From Gammaproteobacteria bacterium (lineage in GTDB: Bacteria; Pseudomonadota; Gammaproteobacteria; HK1): a stretch of DNA of 64,000 nt. Where the stretch lies: NCBI GenBank assembly GCA_021773795.1, contig JAJFJT010000003.1:233137-297136 (forward strand), given 5' to 3'. A program made the position numbers and the translations under genes. Below the pieces are notes generated by a model. The model saw nothing but the letters and a program-made list of their open reading frames with translations, was not told where the DNA came from and ran no database searches. How positions within the stretch are numbered: the stretch's first letter is position 1; each line of letters opens with the position of its first letter. Shown here piece by piece: positions 17,925 through 27,904 of the stretch.

Positions 17925-20561
17925 ATGCAGCAACGTCGCGAATATTTCCTGGACGTCTATCCAAACATTCCCGAGGAATTGGGTCGACTGGAGGAACTGG
18001 CTAATAATCTCTGGTACAGCTGGGATCGCCCCACGCGCGTCTTGTTCGCCTCTCTGGATCAGAAACTGTGGCAACGTACCGGAAACAATCCCAAACGACA
18101 GTTACGCCGCGTCAATCAGGATATTCTGAGCAATGCAGCCAAGGACCCTATTTTTCTCGCCAACTACAAGCGTGTGCTTTATGCCTACGATGCCTATCAC
18201 GAACATCGGCGCCGGGCACAGGAAACCCACCCCCTGGGTGAGAATGAACTTATCGGCTATTTCTGTATGGAGTACGGCTTTCACCAGAGCCTGCCCATCT
18301 ACTCGGGAGGACTCGGCATACTCGCAGGGCACCACTGCAAGGAGGCTAGCGACATGCGTCTGCCTTTCGTGGCCGTGGGATTGCTTTATCGCGCCGGTTA
18401 TTTCACCCAGCAACTGGATGCCGATGGCAACCAGATCGTCACCCATCTTGAGTCGGAGATCGAGAATCTACCCATTTCACCCGCTCTGAACCAGGCTGGG
18501 GAAGAAGTGCGGGTAGAGATTACCTTTCCCGATCGGATAGTGACTGCCCGGGTGTGGGTCGCACTGGCGGGCCACGTCAAGGTCTATCTGCTGGATACCG
18601 ATACCGGGGAAAACAATGCCGAGGATCGGAAAATCACCTATCAGCTTTACGGTGGTGACCGCGAAACCCGCATTCGTCAGGAACTGGTACTTGGCATCGG
18701 TGGGGTCAAGGCCCTGCGTGCGCTGGATATTGCGCCGACGGTTTGGCATATGAACGAAGGCCATCCCGCCTTCCAGATCCTTGAACGTATGCGGGAGTAT
18801 ACCGAGCGGGGGGCGCACCATAGCGCTGCACTGGAGGCGGTCGCATCCAATACCGTGTTTACTACCCACACCCCCGTGCCGGCGGGGCACGATCACTTCG
18901 CTGCCCAGTCCGTGAGCCATTATCTGCACTCGATGCTGGCGCCACTTGGTATGAACGAGAGTGAATTACTGGCCCTTGGCTGTGATCATGAGGGCAGTGA
19001 TTTCAATATGACCAATCTGGCCATCCATGGCTCGCGCCACCATAACGGGGTCAGCCGCTTACATGGATCGGTTTCCGCCAACATCTGTCGCCAGGCTTGG
19101 CCGCAGGTGCCACCGGAAGAGAATCCCATGGATTATGTGACCAACGGGGTGCATGTGCCCACGGTGTTAGCAGAGGACTGGGCTGATTTATTTGATCGCT
19201 TCATCGGTCCCGACTGGCGTCACCATCAGTGTGATGTGGAGTACTGGCAGCGGGTGGATGAAATTCCGGACCACCTGTTCTGGAGCGTTCGCCAGTCCAT
19301 TAAATCACGCATGCTTGCCTCGATTCGCAAGTTGCTGCAGGAGCAGCATATGCGTAACCAGATGAGCGAGGTCATGTTTGACCGTATGGTTCGCCATATC
19401 GATCCCGATGATCCCAGTGTGCTCACCATTGGCTTTGCGCGTCGTTTTGCCACCTATAAGCGTGCGGATCTATTGTTCCACGATCTTGGCTGGTTACGGG
19501 AAATCCTCGGCAACGAAGACCGCCCCGTGGTATTTCTCTTTGCCGGCAAGGCGCATCCGGCGGATGGGCCTGGGCAGGATATGCTGCGGCGGGTCAGCGA
19601 GATTTCCAAGATGCGGGAGTTTGTCGGCAAGGTCCTGCTTGTGGAGGGTTACGATCTGGGCATGGCGCGACGCCTGCTGGCGGGTGTAGACGTATGGCTC
19701 AACAATCCCATTTACACCATGGAGGCGAGTGGCACCTCCGGGATGAAGGCAGCGGTCAATGGCACCATTAATCTGAGTGCCCCTGATGGTTGGTGGGCTG
19801 AGGGCTTTGATGGTGATAATGGTTGGGCTATTCGTCCCTCTCCCCACGGGGAAGATGTAGCAAGGCGGGATATGGAGGATGCACAGACCCTCTACACCAT
19901 TCTCCAGGACGAGGTAATTCCACGCTATTACGATCAGGGCAAACAGGGGCATTCGCCCGACTGGGTCAAGACCTCCAAGCATTCAATCGCAACGATTCTT
20001 CCTGGCTTTAATTTCTCACGTACGCTGGGGGACTACATACGCCAACTCTATGCGCCCGCAGCCGTAGCCGGTCGGCATCTTGATGGCACGGACCCGGGCA
20101 ACGCGAAGGTATTGGCCACCTGGAAGGAGAAAATTCGCAAGGCCTGGCCAGAGGTTCGCCTCCATCGGCTGGACCAACCTGTCTCTTCTCTTTCCTACGG
20201 TGATTCCATCCGCATTGAGGCAGCGGTGAACCTCAACGGCCTCAGTCCTGAAGATGTGCTGGTAGAGTTTCTTATTTCCCGACGTCACAAGCAGCGGGAG
20301 ACCGTAGTGGAGGGCGTGGTGAAGCCCTCGGAATCCTGGTATTCGACTCTGAGGCGTGCCAGCGGGGGTGATGAAATCCCGCGGATACGTGGCTATTTTG
20401 AGACCGATGGTGTGCTCCCAGATACCGGGGAGCAACGCTTTTTCTTCGACCTCAAGCCAGAGTGTTGCGGGCACGTTAACTATCAGATCCGGGTATTCCC
20501 TCACCATGACTCACTCGCTCATCCCTTTGAGATGGGGCTGATGAAGTGGCTATGTGATTGA
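17925..20561 (+). CDS. glgP: Alpha-glucan phosphorylase (GT35, DUF3417-containing type)
   Basis: It phosphorolyses alpha-1,4-glucans to glucose 1-phosphate using PLP. At 878 residues with an N-terminal DUF3417 domain (RLEELANNLWYSWD, about 23-36), it belongs to the alpha-glucan phosphorylase branch common in thermophiles and many environmental bacteria. It is not the E. coli GlgP/MalP branch. The catalytic core shows GYFCMEYGFHQSLPIYSGGLG, and the PLP lysine is K608 within EASGTSGMKAAVNG (E600-G613). The C-terminal extension (about 720-878) resembles the beta-rich tail of this branch. AGGAG lies 11 bases before the ATG. It opens the glycogen locus, where synthesis genes lie further right. Confidence 0.92.
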   Translation: MQQRREYFLDVYPNIPEELGRLEELANNLWYSWDRPTRVLFASLDQKLWQRTGNNPKRQLRRVNQDILSNAAKDPIFLANYKRVLYAYDAYHEHRRRAQETHPLGENELIGYFCMEYGFHQSLPIYSGGLGILAGHHCKEASDMRLPFVAVGLLYRAGYFTQQLDADGNQIVTHLESEIENLPISPALNQAGEEVRVEITFPDRIVTARVWVALAGHVKVYLLDTDTGENNAEDRKITYQLYGGDRETRIRQELVLGIGGVKALRALDIAPTVWHMNEGHPAFQILERMREYTERGAHHSAALEAVASNTVFTTHTPVPAGHDHFAAQSVSHYLHSMLAPLGMNESELLALGCDHEGSDFNMTNLAIHGSRHHNGVSRLHGSVSANICRQAWPQVPPEENPMDYVTNGVHVPTVLAEDWADLFDRFIGPDWRHHQCDVEYWQRVDEIPDHLFWSVRQSIKSRMLASIRKLLQEQHMRNQMSEVMFDRMVRHIDPDDPSVLTIGFARRFATYKRADLLFHDLGWLREILGNEDRPVVFLFAGKAHPADGPGQDMLRRVSEISKMREFVGKVLLVEGYDLGMARRLLAGVDVWLNNPIYTMEASGTSGMKAAVNGTINLSAPDGWWAEGFDGDNGWAIRPSPHGEDVARRDMEDAQTLYTILQDEVIPRYYDQGKQGHSPDWVKTSKHSIATILPGFNFSRTLGDYIRQLYAPAAVAGRHLDGTDPGNAKVLATWKEKIRKAWPEVRLHRLDQPVSSLSYGDSIRIEAAVNLNGLSPEDVLVEFLISRRHKQRETVVEGVVKPSESWYSTLRRASGGDEIPRIRGYFETDGVLPDTGEQRFFFDLKPECCGHVNYQIRVFPHHDSLAHPFEMGLMKWLCD

Positions 20562-20569
20562 GATTGAAC

Positions 20570-20593
20570 AGGGGCGAATGCCCATTCGCCCCT
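20570..20593. repeat. REP-like hairpin (GGCGAAT family), copy 1
   Basis: AGGGGCGAATG (20570-20580), two C residues, CATTCGCCCCT (20583-20593). It lies just behind the glgP stop. The same core, GGCGAAT with its complement, recurs at 22589-22606 behind purU, again following a TGATTGAG context. Likely a REP-type intergenic palindrome. Confidence 0.6.
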
Positions 20594-20613
20594 ATAGCCT
20601 CCTGTAAAACAAG

Positions 20614-21603
20614 ATGGATCCTTTATCCCAAGCGGTGCTCGGTGCCAGCCTGCCGCAGGCATTGACCCGGGATCGACGGCTGCAACCATTGGCTTTTTTG
20701 ATTGGCCTGCTATCAGGCATGGCTGCCGATCTGGATGTGCTGATACGTTCGTCCAACGATCCCCTGCTATTTCTTGAGTATCACCGGCAGTTCACCCACG
20801 CCCTGGTTTTTATTCCACTTGGCGGTTTTATTTGCGCCGTTTTGCTCTATCCACTGGTGCGACGCAAACTGGAATTCTCCCGCATCTATCTATTTTCCAC
20901 CCTGGGTTATGCCACCCATGGACTACTGGATGGCTGCACCTCTTACGGTACTCAATTACTCTGGCCATTCACCGACACGCGTTTTTCGTGGAACAATATT
21001 TCCATTGTTGACCCGCTATTTACGCTGCCGATGCTCATACTGGTCATCACAGCAGGGCTCCGCAAAAACCCCGTTTATGCTCGTATCGCCGTCATCTTTG
21101 CCATCAGCTACCTGGGTTTCGGGGTGCTGCAGCGCGAACGGGCCGAGACGATCGCCATGGAAATGGCCCAGCTCCGAGGGCATATCCCCGAGCGCCTGAC
21201 CGTCAAGCCAAGCTTTGGAAATTTAGTGCTGTGGAAGGTGATTTATGAATATCAAGGGCGTTATTTCATTGATGCGGTAAAGCTGGGCATGACCAACCGG
21301 AGCATTGAGGGAACATCTGTGGCCAAACTGGCCATCACACGAGATCTTTCTTTTGTCCAAAAGGGCTCTGTCCAGAGCAGAGATATTGAGCGTTTTCGAT
21401 GGTTTTCAGATGACTATCTGGCATTGATGCCGGGGAAGAAAAATATCATCGTCGATGTGCGTTATTCACTGGTACCCAATCGCCTCAATCCGTTATGGGG
21501 AATCCAGCTTGCTGCGGATGCGCCACACCGACACGCTGATTTCGTTAATCTGCGAGATTTGAATACACAACATCGTCGGGATTTCCTGGAAATGCTTTTT
21601 TAA
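20614..21603 (+). CDS. Membrane-bound metal-dependent hydrolase (DUF457/YdjM family)
   Basis: A 329-residue integral membrane protein of the DUF457 family, putative metal-dependent hydrolases. The family's motifs are visible: MDPLSQAVLGA at the N-terminus, DLDVLI (about residues 38-43), the FTHAL segment (about 62-66), and THGLLDGCTSYG (about 106-117). About four or five membrane segments lie in residues 25-180, followed by a soluble C-terminal half. The substrate is not known from sequence. It sits between glgP and purU on the same strand but has no obvious link to glycogen metabolism. Confidence 0.85.
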   Translation: MDPLSQAVLGASLPQALTRDRRLQPLAFLIGLLSGMAADLDVLIRSSNDPLLFLEYHRQFTHALVFIPLGGFICAVLLYPLVRRKLEFSRIYLFSTLGYATHGLLDGCTSYGTQLLWPFTDTRFSWNNISIVDPLFTLPMLILVITAGLRKNPVYARIAVIFAISYLGFGVLQRERAETIAMEMAQLRGHIPERLTVKPSFGNLVLWKVIYEYQGRYFIDAVKLGMTNRSIEGTSVAKLAITRDLSFVQKGSVQSRDIERFRWFSDDYLALMPGKKNIIVDVRYSLVPNRLNPLWGIQLAADAPHRHADFVNLRDLNTQHRRDFLEMLF

Positions 21604-21694
21604 GCCGCAGCTGTTCAATAACCGTATACTCGCCAACCACTGTTCGAGTTGATTTATAAGGCCCAGCGATATGGGCATTCCAAGGTGCTTAACG

Positions 21695-22573
21695 ATGGAC
21701 CCTTCGACACTGGCTACGCTCCTGATTTCATGTGCCGACCGGCGCGGATTGGTCGCGGGTCTGGCACAAGTGCTGTCGGGGCATGGTGCCAATATCCTTG
21801 ATTCAGATCAGCATACTGATCGGGATGAGGGTCAATTCTTTCAGCGGATAGTGTTTGACGTTGCGGAGCTCAACACCGACCGGGGCACGCTGGAACGAGC
21901 AATTGCTGAGGTTGCTGCGCGTTTTTCCATGACCTACGGGCTCGCCTACAAGCTAGGAATGGATGGGCTGCCCAACAGAAAGCACGTCGCCATCTTTGTA
22001 TCGAAATACGACCATTGCCTTTATGACCTGCTGTTACGTCAACAGGCGGGTGAACTGAATTGTAAACTCGCCGTGATTGTTAGCAATCATCCCGATTTAG
22101 AGAATGTAGCACGGCAATTCGGGGTCCCTTTCAAGCTGCAGCCAAAGCGTCGAGACAACAAACATGAAGCGGAACAGTGTGAACTGGCGCTGTTACAAGA
22201 ATTCCACGTTGATCTGGTGGTGCTGGCCCGCTACATGCAGATTCTCAGCGATGATTTTATAGCTAAATTTCCGGGTGAAATCATCAATATTCACCACTCA
22301 TTTTTGCCCGCATTCATTGGTGGGCGCCCCTACCATCAGGCCCATGAACGCGGGGTGAAGCTGATCGGCGCCACGGCCCATTATGCAACCGCCAATCTGG
22401 ATGAGGGTCCGATTATTGAACAAGATGTGGTGCGCTGCTCCCATCGGGATGAAGTAACGGATCTCATTCGCAAAGGACGTGACTTGGAAAAACTCGTGCT
22501 CGCCCGCGCGGTGCGCTGTCATCTAGACGACCGGGTATTGCGCTACGGTAACAAAACCGTGGTTTTTGACTGA
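21695..22573 (+). CDS. purU: Formyltetrahydrofolate deformylase
   Basis: PurU hydrolyses 10-formyltetrahydrofolate to tetrahydrofolate and formate, balancing one-carbon pools and supplying formate for PurT. From the ATG at 21695 it has 292 residues. An N-terminal ACT domain (LISCADRRGLVAGLAQVL, about 9-26) precedes the formyltransferase-like catalytic domain. The catalytic Asn and His are in N198-I-H200 of NIHHSFLPAF, and the Asp is D236 in LDEGPIIEQD. AAGGTG lies 8-9 bases before this ATG; an upstream ATG at 21671 is less well placed. A REP-like hairpin follows its stop, and glgA converges from the other side. Confidence 0.93.
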   Translation: MDPSTLATLLISCADRRGLVAGLAQVLSGHGANILDSDQHTDRDEGQFFQRIVFDVAELNTDRGTLERAIAEVAARFSMTYGLAYKLGMDGLPNRKHVAIFVSKYDHCLYDLLLRQQAGELNCKLAVIVSNHPDLENVARQFGVPFKLQPKRRDNKHEAEQCELALLQEFHVDLVVLARYMQILSDDFIAKFPGEIINIHHSFLPAFIGGRPYHQAHERGVKLIGATAHYATANLDEGPIIEQDVVRCSHRDEVTDLIRKGRDLEKLVLARAVRCHLDDRVLRYGNKTVVFD

Positions 22574-22588
22574 TTGAGAAAGGGGATG

Positions 22589-22606
22589 GGCGAATAATTA
22601 TTCGCC
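22589..22606. repeat. REP-like hairpin (GGCGAAT family), copy 2
   Basis: Perfect palindrome GGCGAATAATTATTCGCC between the convergent purU and glgA genes. It shares the GGCGAAT arm and the position just after a stop with copy 1 at 20570-20593. Confidence 0.6.
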
Positions 22607-22620
22607 TCTACGGTCTGTCT

Positions 22621-24081
22621 TTATGCAAGCAGACCGCGATACAACTCAAGATAACGTTTGGCGCTCTGTTCCCAGCCAAAATCCCGTGTCATCGCCTGTT
22701 TTTGTACCCGTCGCCATGCTCGAGGTTGGGCATACAGGGCCACCGCCCGTTGCAAACACTCGCTTAAAGCCTCCGCACTGGATTCTTTGAAAACAAAGCC
22801 GGTGGCAGTACCGTCGTGCAGGGCTGCGGCGGTGGCGTCGGTTACCGTGTCAGCCAGTCCACCCGTACTGCGGACCAGCGGCAGGGTGCCGTAGCGCATG
22901 CTGTACATCTGGTTGAGTCCGCATGGCTCATAGCGCGAGGGCATCAGGAAGATATCGGCTCCCGCCTCAATCTGGTGGGCCAGGGCCTCGTTGTAACCGA
23001 GCGTAAGGCTTAAACGCTCGTGCATGCTGGAAGCCAGCGCCGTGAGCTGTTTTTCGATGGCTTTGTCGCCCCCACCGAGGATTGCCAGTTGGAAAGGTAG
23101 CTGTTTAAGCAACTTCATCATTGCCGGGATGAGATCGACACCTTTCTGATCGGTCAGTCGAGCCACCATACCCACCAGCGGTATTTTTGCATCGTCGGTA
23201 AGTCCTAGGCGCTTGCGCAAGGCGCTGCGATTTTTTGCCTTGCCCGCCAGTCGGGTCGCGCTGTAGCGGTATTCAAGCTGAGTATCCGTAGCTGGGTTCC
23301 ATATCCCGGTATCAATACCGTTGAGTATTCCCGTGAGATCCGAGTTTCGATCGTGCAACAGGCCGTGTAAACCCGCACCCAATTCGGGCTGCTGGATCTC
23401 CTGGGCGTAGCTGGGGCTCACGGTGGTGATGTGATCGGCATAAAAGAGGCCGGCTTTGAGATAGGAAATGTACTGGTAGAACTCCAGCCCATGCATCTGG
23501 TAACTGTGCCATGGCAATTCCAGCTCCCCGAGCAAATGAGGCGGAAAGGTGCCGGGGAAAGCGAGGTTATGGATGCTAATGACGCTTTTGGCGCATCTGC
23601 CCGGGTCGAAGGCGAGATAGGCGGCGGCCAATCCCGTTTGCCAGTCATTGAGATGGAGAATATCGGGATGCCAGCGTAGCGGACTTTGGGCAGTGGCCAT
23701 GCTTGCAGCGATGCGCGCGAAAACTGCGAAGCGCTGGGCATTGTCAGCCCAGCCTTTGCCGTCAGACCCTAGGTAAGGGTTGCCTTCCCGTTCATAGAGC
23801 GACGGGCTTTCAATGACATAAACAGGTATCCCACTGTCTGGCATCTTGCCTGATAGCAAGTTGACCGGCTGCTCGCTACTCAATATCGAGAGATTACGCC
23901 GCACCCGACGCAGGGGCAGGGCATTGAGCACTTGTGGGTAGCCTGGCAACAGGATGCGAGCATCCACGCCCAGGCTGGTGAGGGCGGGGGGCAGGGCACC
24001 ACTCACATCACCCAGTCCACCGGTCTTGATTAACGGGTGAGCCTCAGGAGTGGCAAATAACAAGCGAATCTTTCGCGCCAT
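22621..24081 (-). CDS. glgA: Glycogen synthase (ADP-glucose dependent)
   Basis: GlgA transfers glucose from ADP-glucose to the non-reducing end of alpha-1,4-glucan. The 486-residue GT5 enzyme begins MARKIRLLFATPEAHPLIKTGGLGD, with the ADP-glucose-binding K19-T-G-G-L-G24 motif (landmark only). Further markers are the HLNDWQTGL segment (about residue 145), the donor-binding VGMVARLTDQKG region (about 300) and RYEPCGLNQMYSMRYGTLPLVR followed by STGGLADTV near 375-405. It lies 4 bases downstream of glgB on the minus strand, so glgB-glgA is one operon. This operon diverges from glgC. Confidence 0.96.
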   Translation of the reverse strand: MARKIRLLFATPEAHPLIKTGGLGDVSGALPPALTSLGVDARILLPGYPQVLNALPLRRVRRNLSILSSEQPVNLLSGKMPDSGIPVYVIESPSLYEREGNPYLGSDGKGWADNAQRFAVFARIAASMATAQSPLRWHPDILHLNDWQTGLAAAYLAFDPGRCAKSVISIHNLAFPGTFPPHLLGELELPWHSYQMHGLEFYQYISYLKAGLFYADHITTVSPSYAQEIQQPELGAGLHGLLHDRNSDLTGILNGIDTGIWNPATDTQLEYRYSATRLAGKAKNRSALRKRLGLTDDAKIPLVGMVARLTDQKGVDLIPAMMKLLKQLPFQLAILGGGDKAIEKQLTALASSMHERLSLTLGYNEALAHQIEAGADIFLMPSRYEPCGLNQMYSMRYGTLPLVRSTGGLADTVTDATAAALHDGTATGFVFKESSAEALSECLQRAVALYAQPRAWRRVQKQAMTRDFGWEQSAKRYLELYRGLLA

Positions 24082-24085
24082 GGCC

Positions 24086-26293
24086 CTATCCTCCGTTGCG
24101 TTCCAAAGTGAGCACCAAGCCTCCCAGGGGCGGCAGGCTCATAATTAGCGAGTCCGGACGGCCCATCCACGGGATACCATCGGTACTCAACAAACCACCG
24201 TTACCAAAATCACTACCGCCATAGTAGCCAGAGTCTGAATTAAATATCTCCCGGTATGAGCCGGATTCCGGCACCCCGATACGGTAGCCATGGCGTGGCA
24301 CCGGAGTGAAATTCAGTATCACGATGGAGTATTGCCCCTCAGAGCGACGCAGCCAACTGACGATGGACTGAGAGGCGTCATGGCAATCGATCCATTCAAA
24401 GCCATCGGCATCAAAATCGCGGACGTGCAGGGAGGGTCGTTCCCGGTACAGGCGATTCAGATCGGCAATCAGGGTTTGCAGGCCAGCATGTGCCGGATGG
24501 GCGGTGAGTCCCCAATCCAGTGACTCCTTGTGATTCCATTCCTTCCATTGGCCAAACTCGCTTCCCATAAAGAGCAGTTTCTTCCCGGGATAAGCCCACA
24601 TATAGGTATAGAGTAGTCGCAAATTGGCTAGTCGCTGCCATTCGTCTCCGGGCATCTTGGTGAGCATCGAGCCCTTGCCATGTACTACTTCGTCATGGGA
24701 GAAGGGCAGCATGAAATTTTCGGTGAAGGCGTAGAGCAAACCGAAGGTCAGGTGGTCGTGGTGATAACTGCGATGTACCGGTTCATTCTGCAGATAGGAG
24801 AGGCTATCGTGCATCCAGCCCATATTCCATTTCATACTGAAACCAAGGCCACCTAGCCATGTGGGGCGCGTGACCTGCGGCCAGGCAGTGGATTCCTCGG
24901 CGATCATCACACTGCCAGGATGCTGCTCGTGGGTGACGCTGTTGAGTTCCCGCAGAAAGTCGATGGCCTCAAGATTTTCATTGCCACCATAGCGGTTGGG
25001 CAGCCAATCTCCGGCTTCACGGGAGTAATCGAGGTAGATCATTGAGGCCACCGCATCCACCCGCAGGCCGTCAATATGAAACTCCTCCAGCCAATAGATA
25101 GCGCTCGACAGGAGGAAGTTTTTGACCTCTTTACGGCCATAATTGAAGATCAGCGTGCCCCAGTCCCGATGCTCACCAAGGCGCGGATCCTCGTGCTCGT
25201 ACAGGGCGCTGCCATCGTACTGGGCAAGGGCGTGTCGATCCTTGGGGAAATGTGCGGGTGCCCAGTCGAGAATTATCCCGAGTCCGGCACAGTGGCACTG
25301 ATCCACGAAGAAGCGGAAATCATCGGGCGTCCCAAAACGGCTGCTGGGGGCGTAATAACCGGTGGTCTGGTAGCCCCATGAATCATCCAGCGGATGTTCG
25401 GTGATGGGCAACAATTCTACGTGGGTAAAGCCAAGGCCGCAGACATAGGGAATTAGCTGTTTGGCCAGCTCCCGATAGTTAAGGTACGTGCCATCGTCTC
25501 CACGTCGCCATGAGCCGAGGTGTAGTTCGTAGACAGACATGGGGTGCTTGAGCCAGTCACCCTCGGCCCGGGTCTCCATCCAGAGTTCATCCTGCCAATG
25601 ATGCTGAGGCACCTCGGCAACAATGGCGGCCGTCTTCGGGCGTAACTCGAAGAAGTTACCGTAAGGATCTGTTTTTTCAAGTATATCTCCGCTTATAGAA
25701 CTGCGGATCTCAAATTTGTAGTGATCCCCTGGACAGAGTCCGGGGAGGAATAATTCCCACACCCCACTGGCGCCACGGGCACGCATAGGGTGAATCCTCC
25801 CATCCCAGTTGTTGAAATTACCGATGACACTGACGCGTTCGGCACTGGGTGCCCAAGTGGCAAACAATATCCCCTCAATACCGTCACAGCTGTGTGGATG
25901 GGCGCCGAGAAAACGATAGGCATGCCAGTGACTTCCTTCGGCAAACAGGTGGAGGTCGAAATCCTCAATCTGTGGGGGGAGGCAGTAGGGATCGTGATAG
26001 CTGAATGTGTGTCCTTCTCCAGACTGGAAGCTGAGCCGGTAGTGCTCCGGGACCTCGGCAGCCTTTCCCCGCCACTCAAAAAAATCGCTGTCTCCAAGGC
26101 GATTCAGAATCTGGCCACTATCCAGGCTAATCGCCGCCACCGCCGGTCGAAACACCCGGACCAGCACATCGGATCCGGCGGGATGGCGCCCGAGCACATT
26201 AAAAGGATCGTGGTGACGACCCTCCACGATACGTTGCAGAGAGGGCGTAATGGCATCCTTTTCAGAACGATTATGAACAGACTTTGAGGACAC
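24086..26293 (-). CDS. glgB: 1,4-alpha-glucan branching enzyme (GH13)
   Basis: GlgB makes the alpha-1,6 branches of glycogen. The 735-residue protein has the usual layout: two N-terminal carbohydrate-binding beta domains (about residues 20-230) and a GH13 barrel. The nucleophile is D413 in [11 protein letters not shown], the acid/base is E466 in [10 protein letters not shown], and the third acidic residue is in [14 protein letters not shown]-terminal beta domain ends the protein. Family landmarks such as ELHLGSW and [11 protein letters not shown] are present. It is the first gene of the minus-strand glgB-glgA operon. Its start is 340 bases from glgC, with element C inserted between. Confidence 0.97.
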   Translation of the reverse strand: MSSKSVHNRSEKDAITPSLQRIVEGRHHDPFNVLGRHPAGSDVLVRVFRPAVAAISLDSGQILNRLGDSDFFEWRGKAAEVPEHYRLSFQSGEGHTFSYHDPYCLPPQIEDFDLHLFAEGSHWHAYRFLGAHPHSCDGIEGILFATWAPSAERVSVIGNFNNWDGRIHPMRARGASGVWELFLPGLCPGDHYKFEIRSSISGDILEKTDPYGNFFELRPKTAAIVAEVPQHHWQDELWMETRAEGDWLKHPMSVYELHLGSWRRGDDGTYLNYRELAKQLIPYVCGLGFTHVELLPITEHPLDDSWGYQTTGYYAPSSRFGTPDDFRFFVDQCHCAGLGIILDWAPAHFPKDRHALAQYDGSALYEHEDPRLGEHRDWGTLIFNYGRKEVKNFLLSSAIYWLEEFHIDGLRVDAVASMIYLDYSREAGDWLPNRYGGNENLEAIDFLRELNSVTHEQHPGSVMIAEESTAWPQVTRPTWLGGLGFSMKWNMGWMHDSLSYLQNEPVHRSYHHDHLTFGLLYAFTENFMLPFSHDEVVHGKGSMLTKMPGDEWQRLANLRLLYTYMWAYPGKKLLFMGSEFGQWKEWNHKESLDWGLTAHPAHAGLQTLIADLNRLYRERPSLHVRDFDADGFEWIDCHDASQSIVSWLRRSEGQYSIVILNFTPVPRHGYRIGVPESGSYREIFNSDSGYYGGSDFGNGGLLSTDGIPWMGRPDSLIMSLPPLGGLVLTLERNGG

Positions 26294-26632
26294 GTAAGAC
26301 CTTGTTTATTAGCAGCGGATGGACAACGGAAATGCTAACATATCGACCCAGAACAAGAGTCGATAAATCACCCCCTAGTAAGGACTCGAACGGCAATAAC
26401 ATAATCATTTCCGGTGCCGATGCATCCCGCTTGGCGGCGTTACTCGACGGTCGCTCTCGCACGTCCTGCGCTCCGCGAGCTAAGGCCCTCCCTGGCCAAA
26501 ATTGAATAGAGCAACTATTCGCCCTCCTCGCGCCTTGCCAGTCGGGCGCCTCGACACCGGAAATGGCAACGTCTTTACCGCTTGAGTTCCAAACATTGGA
26601 ATGGCTTCGGGAAACCGAGGTCGATGTTGACT
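26294..26632. other. Divergent glgB/glgC control region
   Basis: These 339 bases separate two divergent operons of glycogen synthesis and contain no convincing gene. About half is taken up by element C (26406-26565). The outer parts should hold the glgB and glgC promoters; no clear consensus pair is visible. Confidence 0.5.
26406..26565. mobile_element. Element C: ~160-bp MITE-like element between glgB and glgC
   Basis: The left end CATTTCCGGTGCCG (26406-26419) and the right end CGACACCGGAAATG (26552-26565) are inverted repeats with one mismatch. Weaker complementarity continues inward for about 35 bases. A central hairpin is GAATAG (26504-26509), loop AGCAA, CTATTC (26515-26520). No reading frame of note. 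It has the structure of a miniature inverted-repeat element; no second copy is present in this window. Confidence 0.55.
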
Positions 26633-27904
26633 ATGAAAGAATATCACTCTCCCCGTTTTGTCAGCCGAATTACTCAGGAAACACTGGCCCTGGTGCTGGC
26701 GGGTGGTCGTGGTGCCCGGCTCAAACAGCTGACCAACTGGCGCACCAAACCGGCAGTCAGTTTTGGTGGCAAATTCCGCATCATCGATTTTTCTCTTTCC
26801 AATTGCGTCAATTCGGGTATTCGCCGGATAGCGGTACTTACTCAATATAAATCTCACTCTCTGATCCGCCATCTGCAGCGTGGATGGAGTTTTCTGCGCT
26901 CTGAGCTCGATGAATTCGTGGAGATCTTTCCCGCCTCGCAAAGGCTGGAAAGCCACTGGTACCAAGGTACTGCCGATGCGGTGTACCAGAATCTCGACAT
27001 TCTCCGGAACCTCGACTCGAAGTATGTGCTGATCCTTGCCGGTGACCACGTTTACAAAATGGATTATGGACCCATGCTGGCCTTCCATGTGGAGAACGAG
27101 GCGGATATGACCATCGCTTGCATGGAGGTACCCATAGATGAGGCACGGGCCTTTGGGGTCATGGGGGTGGATAACAAACACCGTATTAGCAGTTTTAGTG
27201 AGAAGCCGGAGAACCCCACGCCGGTGCCGGGCAAAACGGAGGTTGCCTTAGCCTCTATGGGGATCTACGTCTTTAATAACGACTTTCTCTACGAACAGCT
27301 CATCAAGGATGCCGATATGCCGCGTTCAAGCCGCGACTTCGGCAATGACATCATTCCCTCAGTGATCGAAAAATATCGAGTCATGGCCTATCCCTTCCAG
27401 GGGGTACGTCCGGGCCGTCCGGCCTATTGGCGGGACGTGGGCACCGTGGAGGCCTTCTGGGAGGCCAATATGGAGCTGGTAAGTATTCGCCCAATACTCA
27501 ACCTCTACGACACTGAATGGCCCATCTGGACTTACCAGCAACAGCTCCCACCGGCCAAGTTTATCTTTGACGAGGATGAGGGGCGTCGCGGTATGGCAGT
27601 GGATTCCATGGTCTCTGGCGGTTGCCTTATCTCCGGCGCAAAAATCTGTCGCAGCCTGCTGTCTTCCCAGGTGGAGGTGCATTCCTATTCAACCGTGACC
27701 GACACCGTGGTTCTGCCTGGCGTGACCATTGGTTCCCGCTGTCGCATTAGCAAGGCAGTCATCGATCGTAGTTGTGATATTCCCACAGGAACAGTTATCG
27801 GCGAGGACCCGGAGGAGGATGCCGCACGTTTTTATCGGACTGAAAGCGGCATTGTGCTGGTGACCCCGGAAATGTTTGGACAGGAGACCCACTTTGTCCG
27901 CTGA
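26633..27904 (+). CDS. glgC: Glucose-1-phosphate adenylyltransferase (ADP-glucose pyrophosphorylase)
   Basis: GlgC makes ADP-glucose from ATP and glucose 1-phosphate, the committed step of bacterial glycogen synthesis, normally under allosteric control. From the ATG at 26633 it has 423 residues. The nucleotide-binding signature [15 protein letters not shown] is at about residues 20-34, with [17 protein letters not shown] after it. The Asp/Glu-rich sugar-phosphate site is present, and the C-terminal left-handed beta-helix begins near [10 protein letters not shown]. An in-frame start at 26582 would add unrelated residues from the leader. Its end overlaps the following GH57 gene by 11 bases. Confidence 0.96.
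   Translation: MKEYHSPRFVSRITQETLALVLAGGRGARLKQLTNWRTKPAVSFGGKFRIIDFSLSNCVNSGIRRIAVLTQYKSHSLIRHLQRGWSFLRSELDEFVEIFPASQRLESHWYQGTADAVYQNLDILRNLDSKYVLILAGDHVYKMDYGPMLAFHVENEADMTIACMEVPIDEARAFGVMGVDNKHRISSFSEKPENPTPVPGKTEVALASMGIYVFNNDFLYEQLIKDADMPRSSRDFGNDIIPSVIEKYRVMAYPFQGVRPGRPAYWRDVGTVEAFWEANMELVSIRPILNLYDTEWPIWTYQQQLPPAKFIFDEDEGRRGMAVDSMVSGGCLISGAKICRSLLSSQVEVHSYSTVTDTVVLPGVTIGSRCRISKAVIDRSCDIPTGTVIGEDPEEDAARFYRTESGIVLVTPEMFGQETHFVR

Noticed and set aside
25790..26287. A 165-codon open frame antisense to glgB
   Set aside because: No domain is recognisable and the opposite strand encodes the conserved GlgB N-terminal domain.
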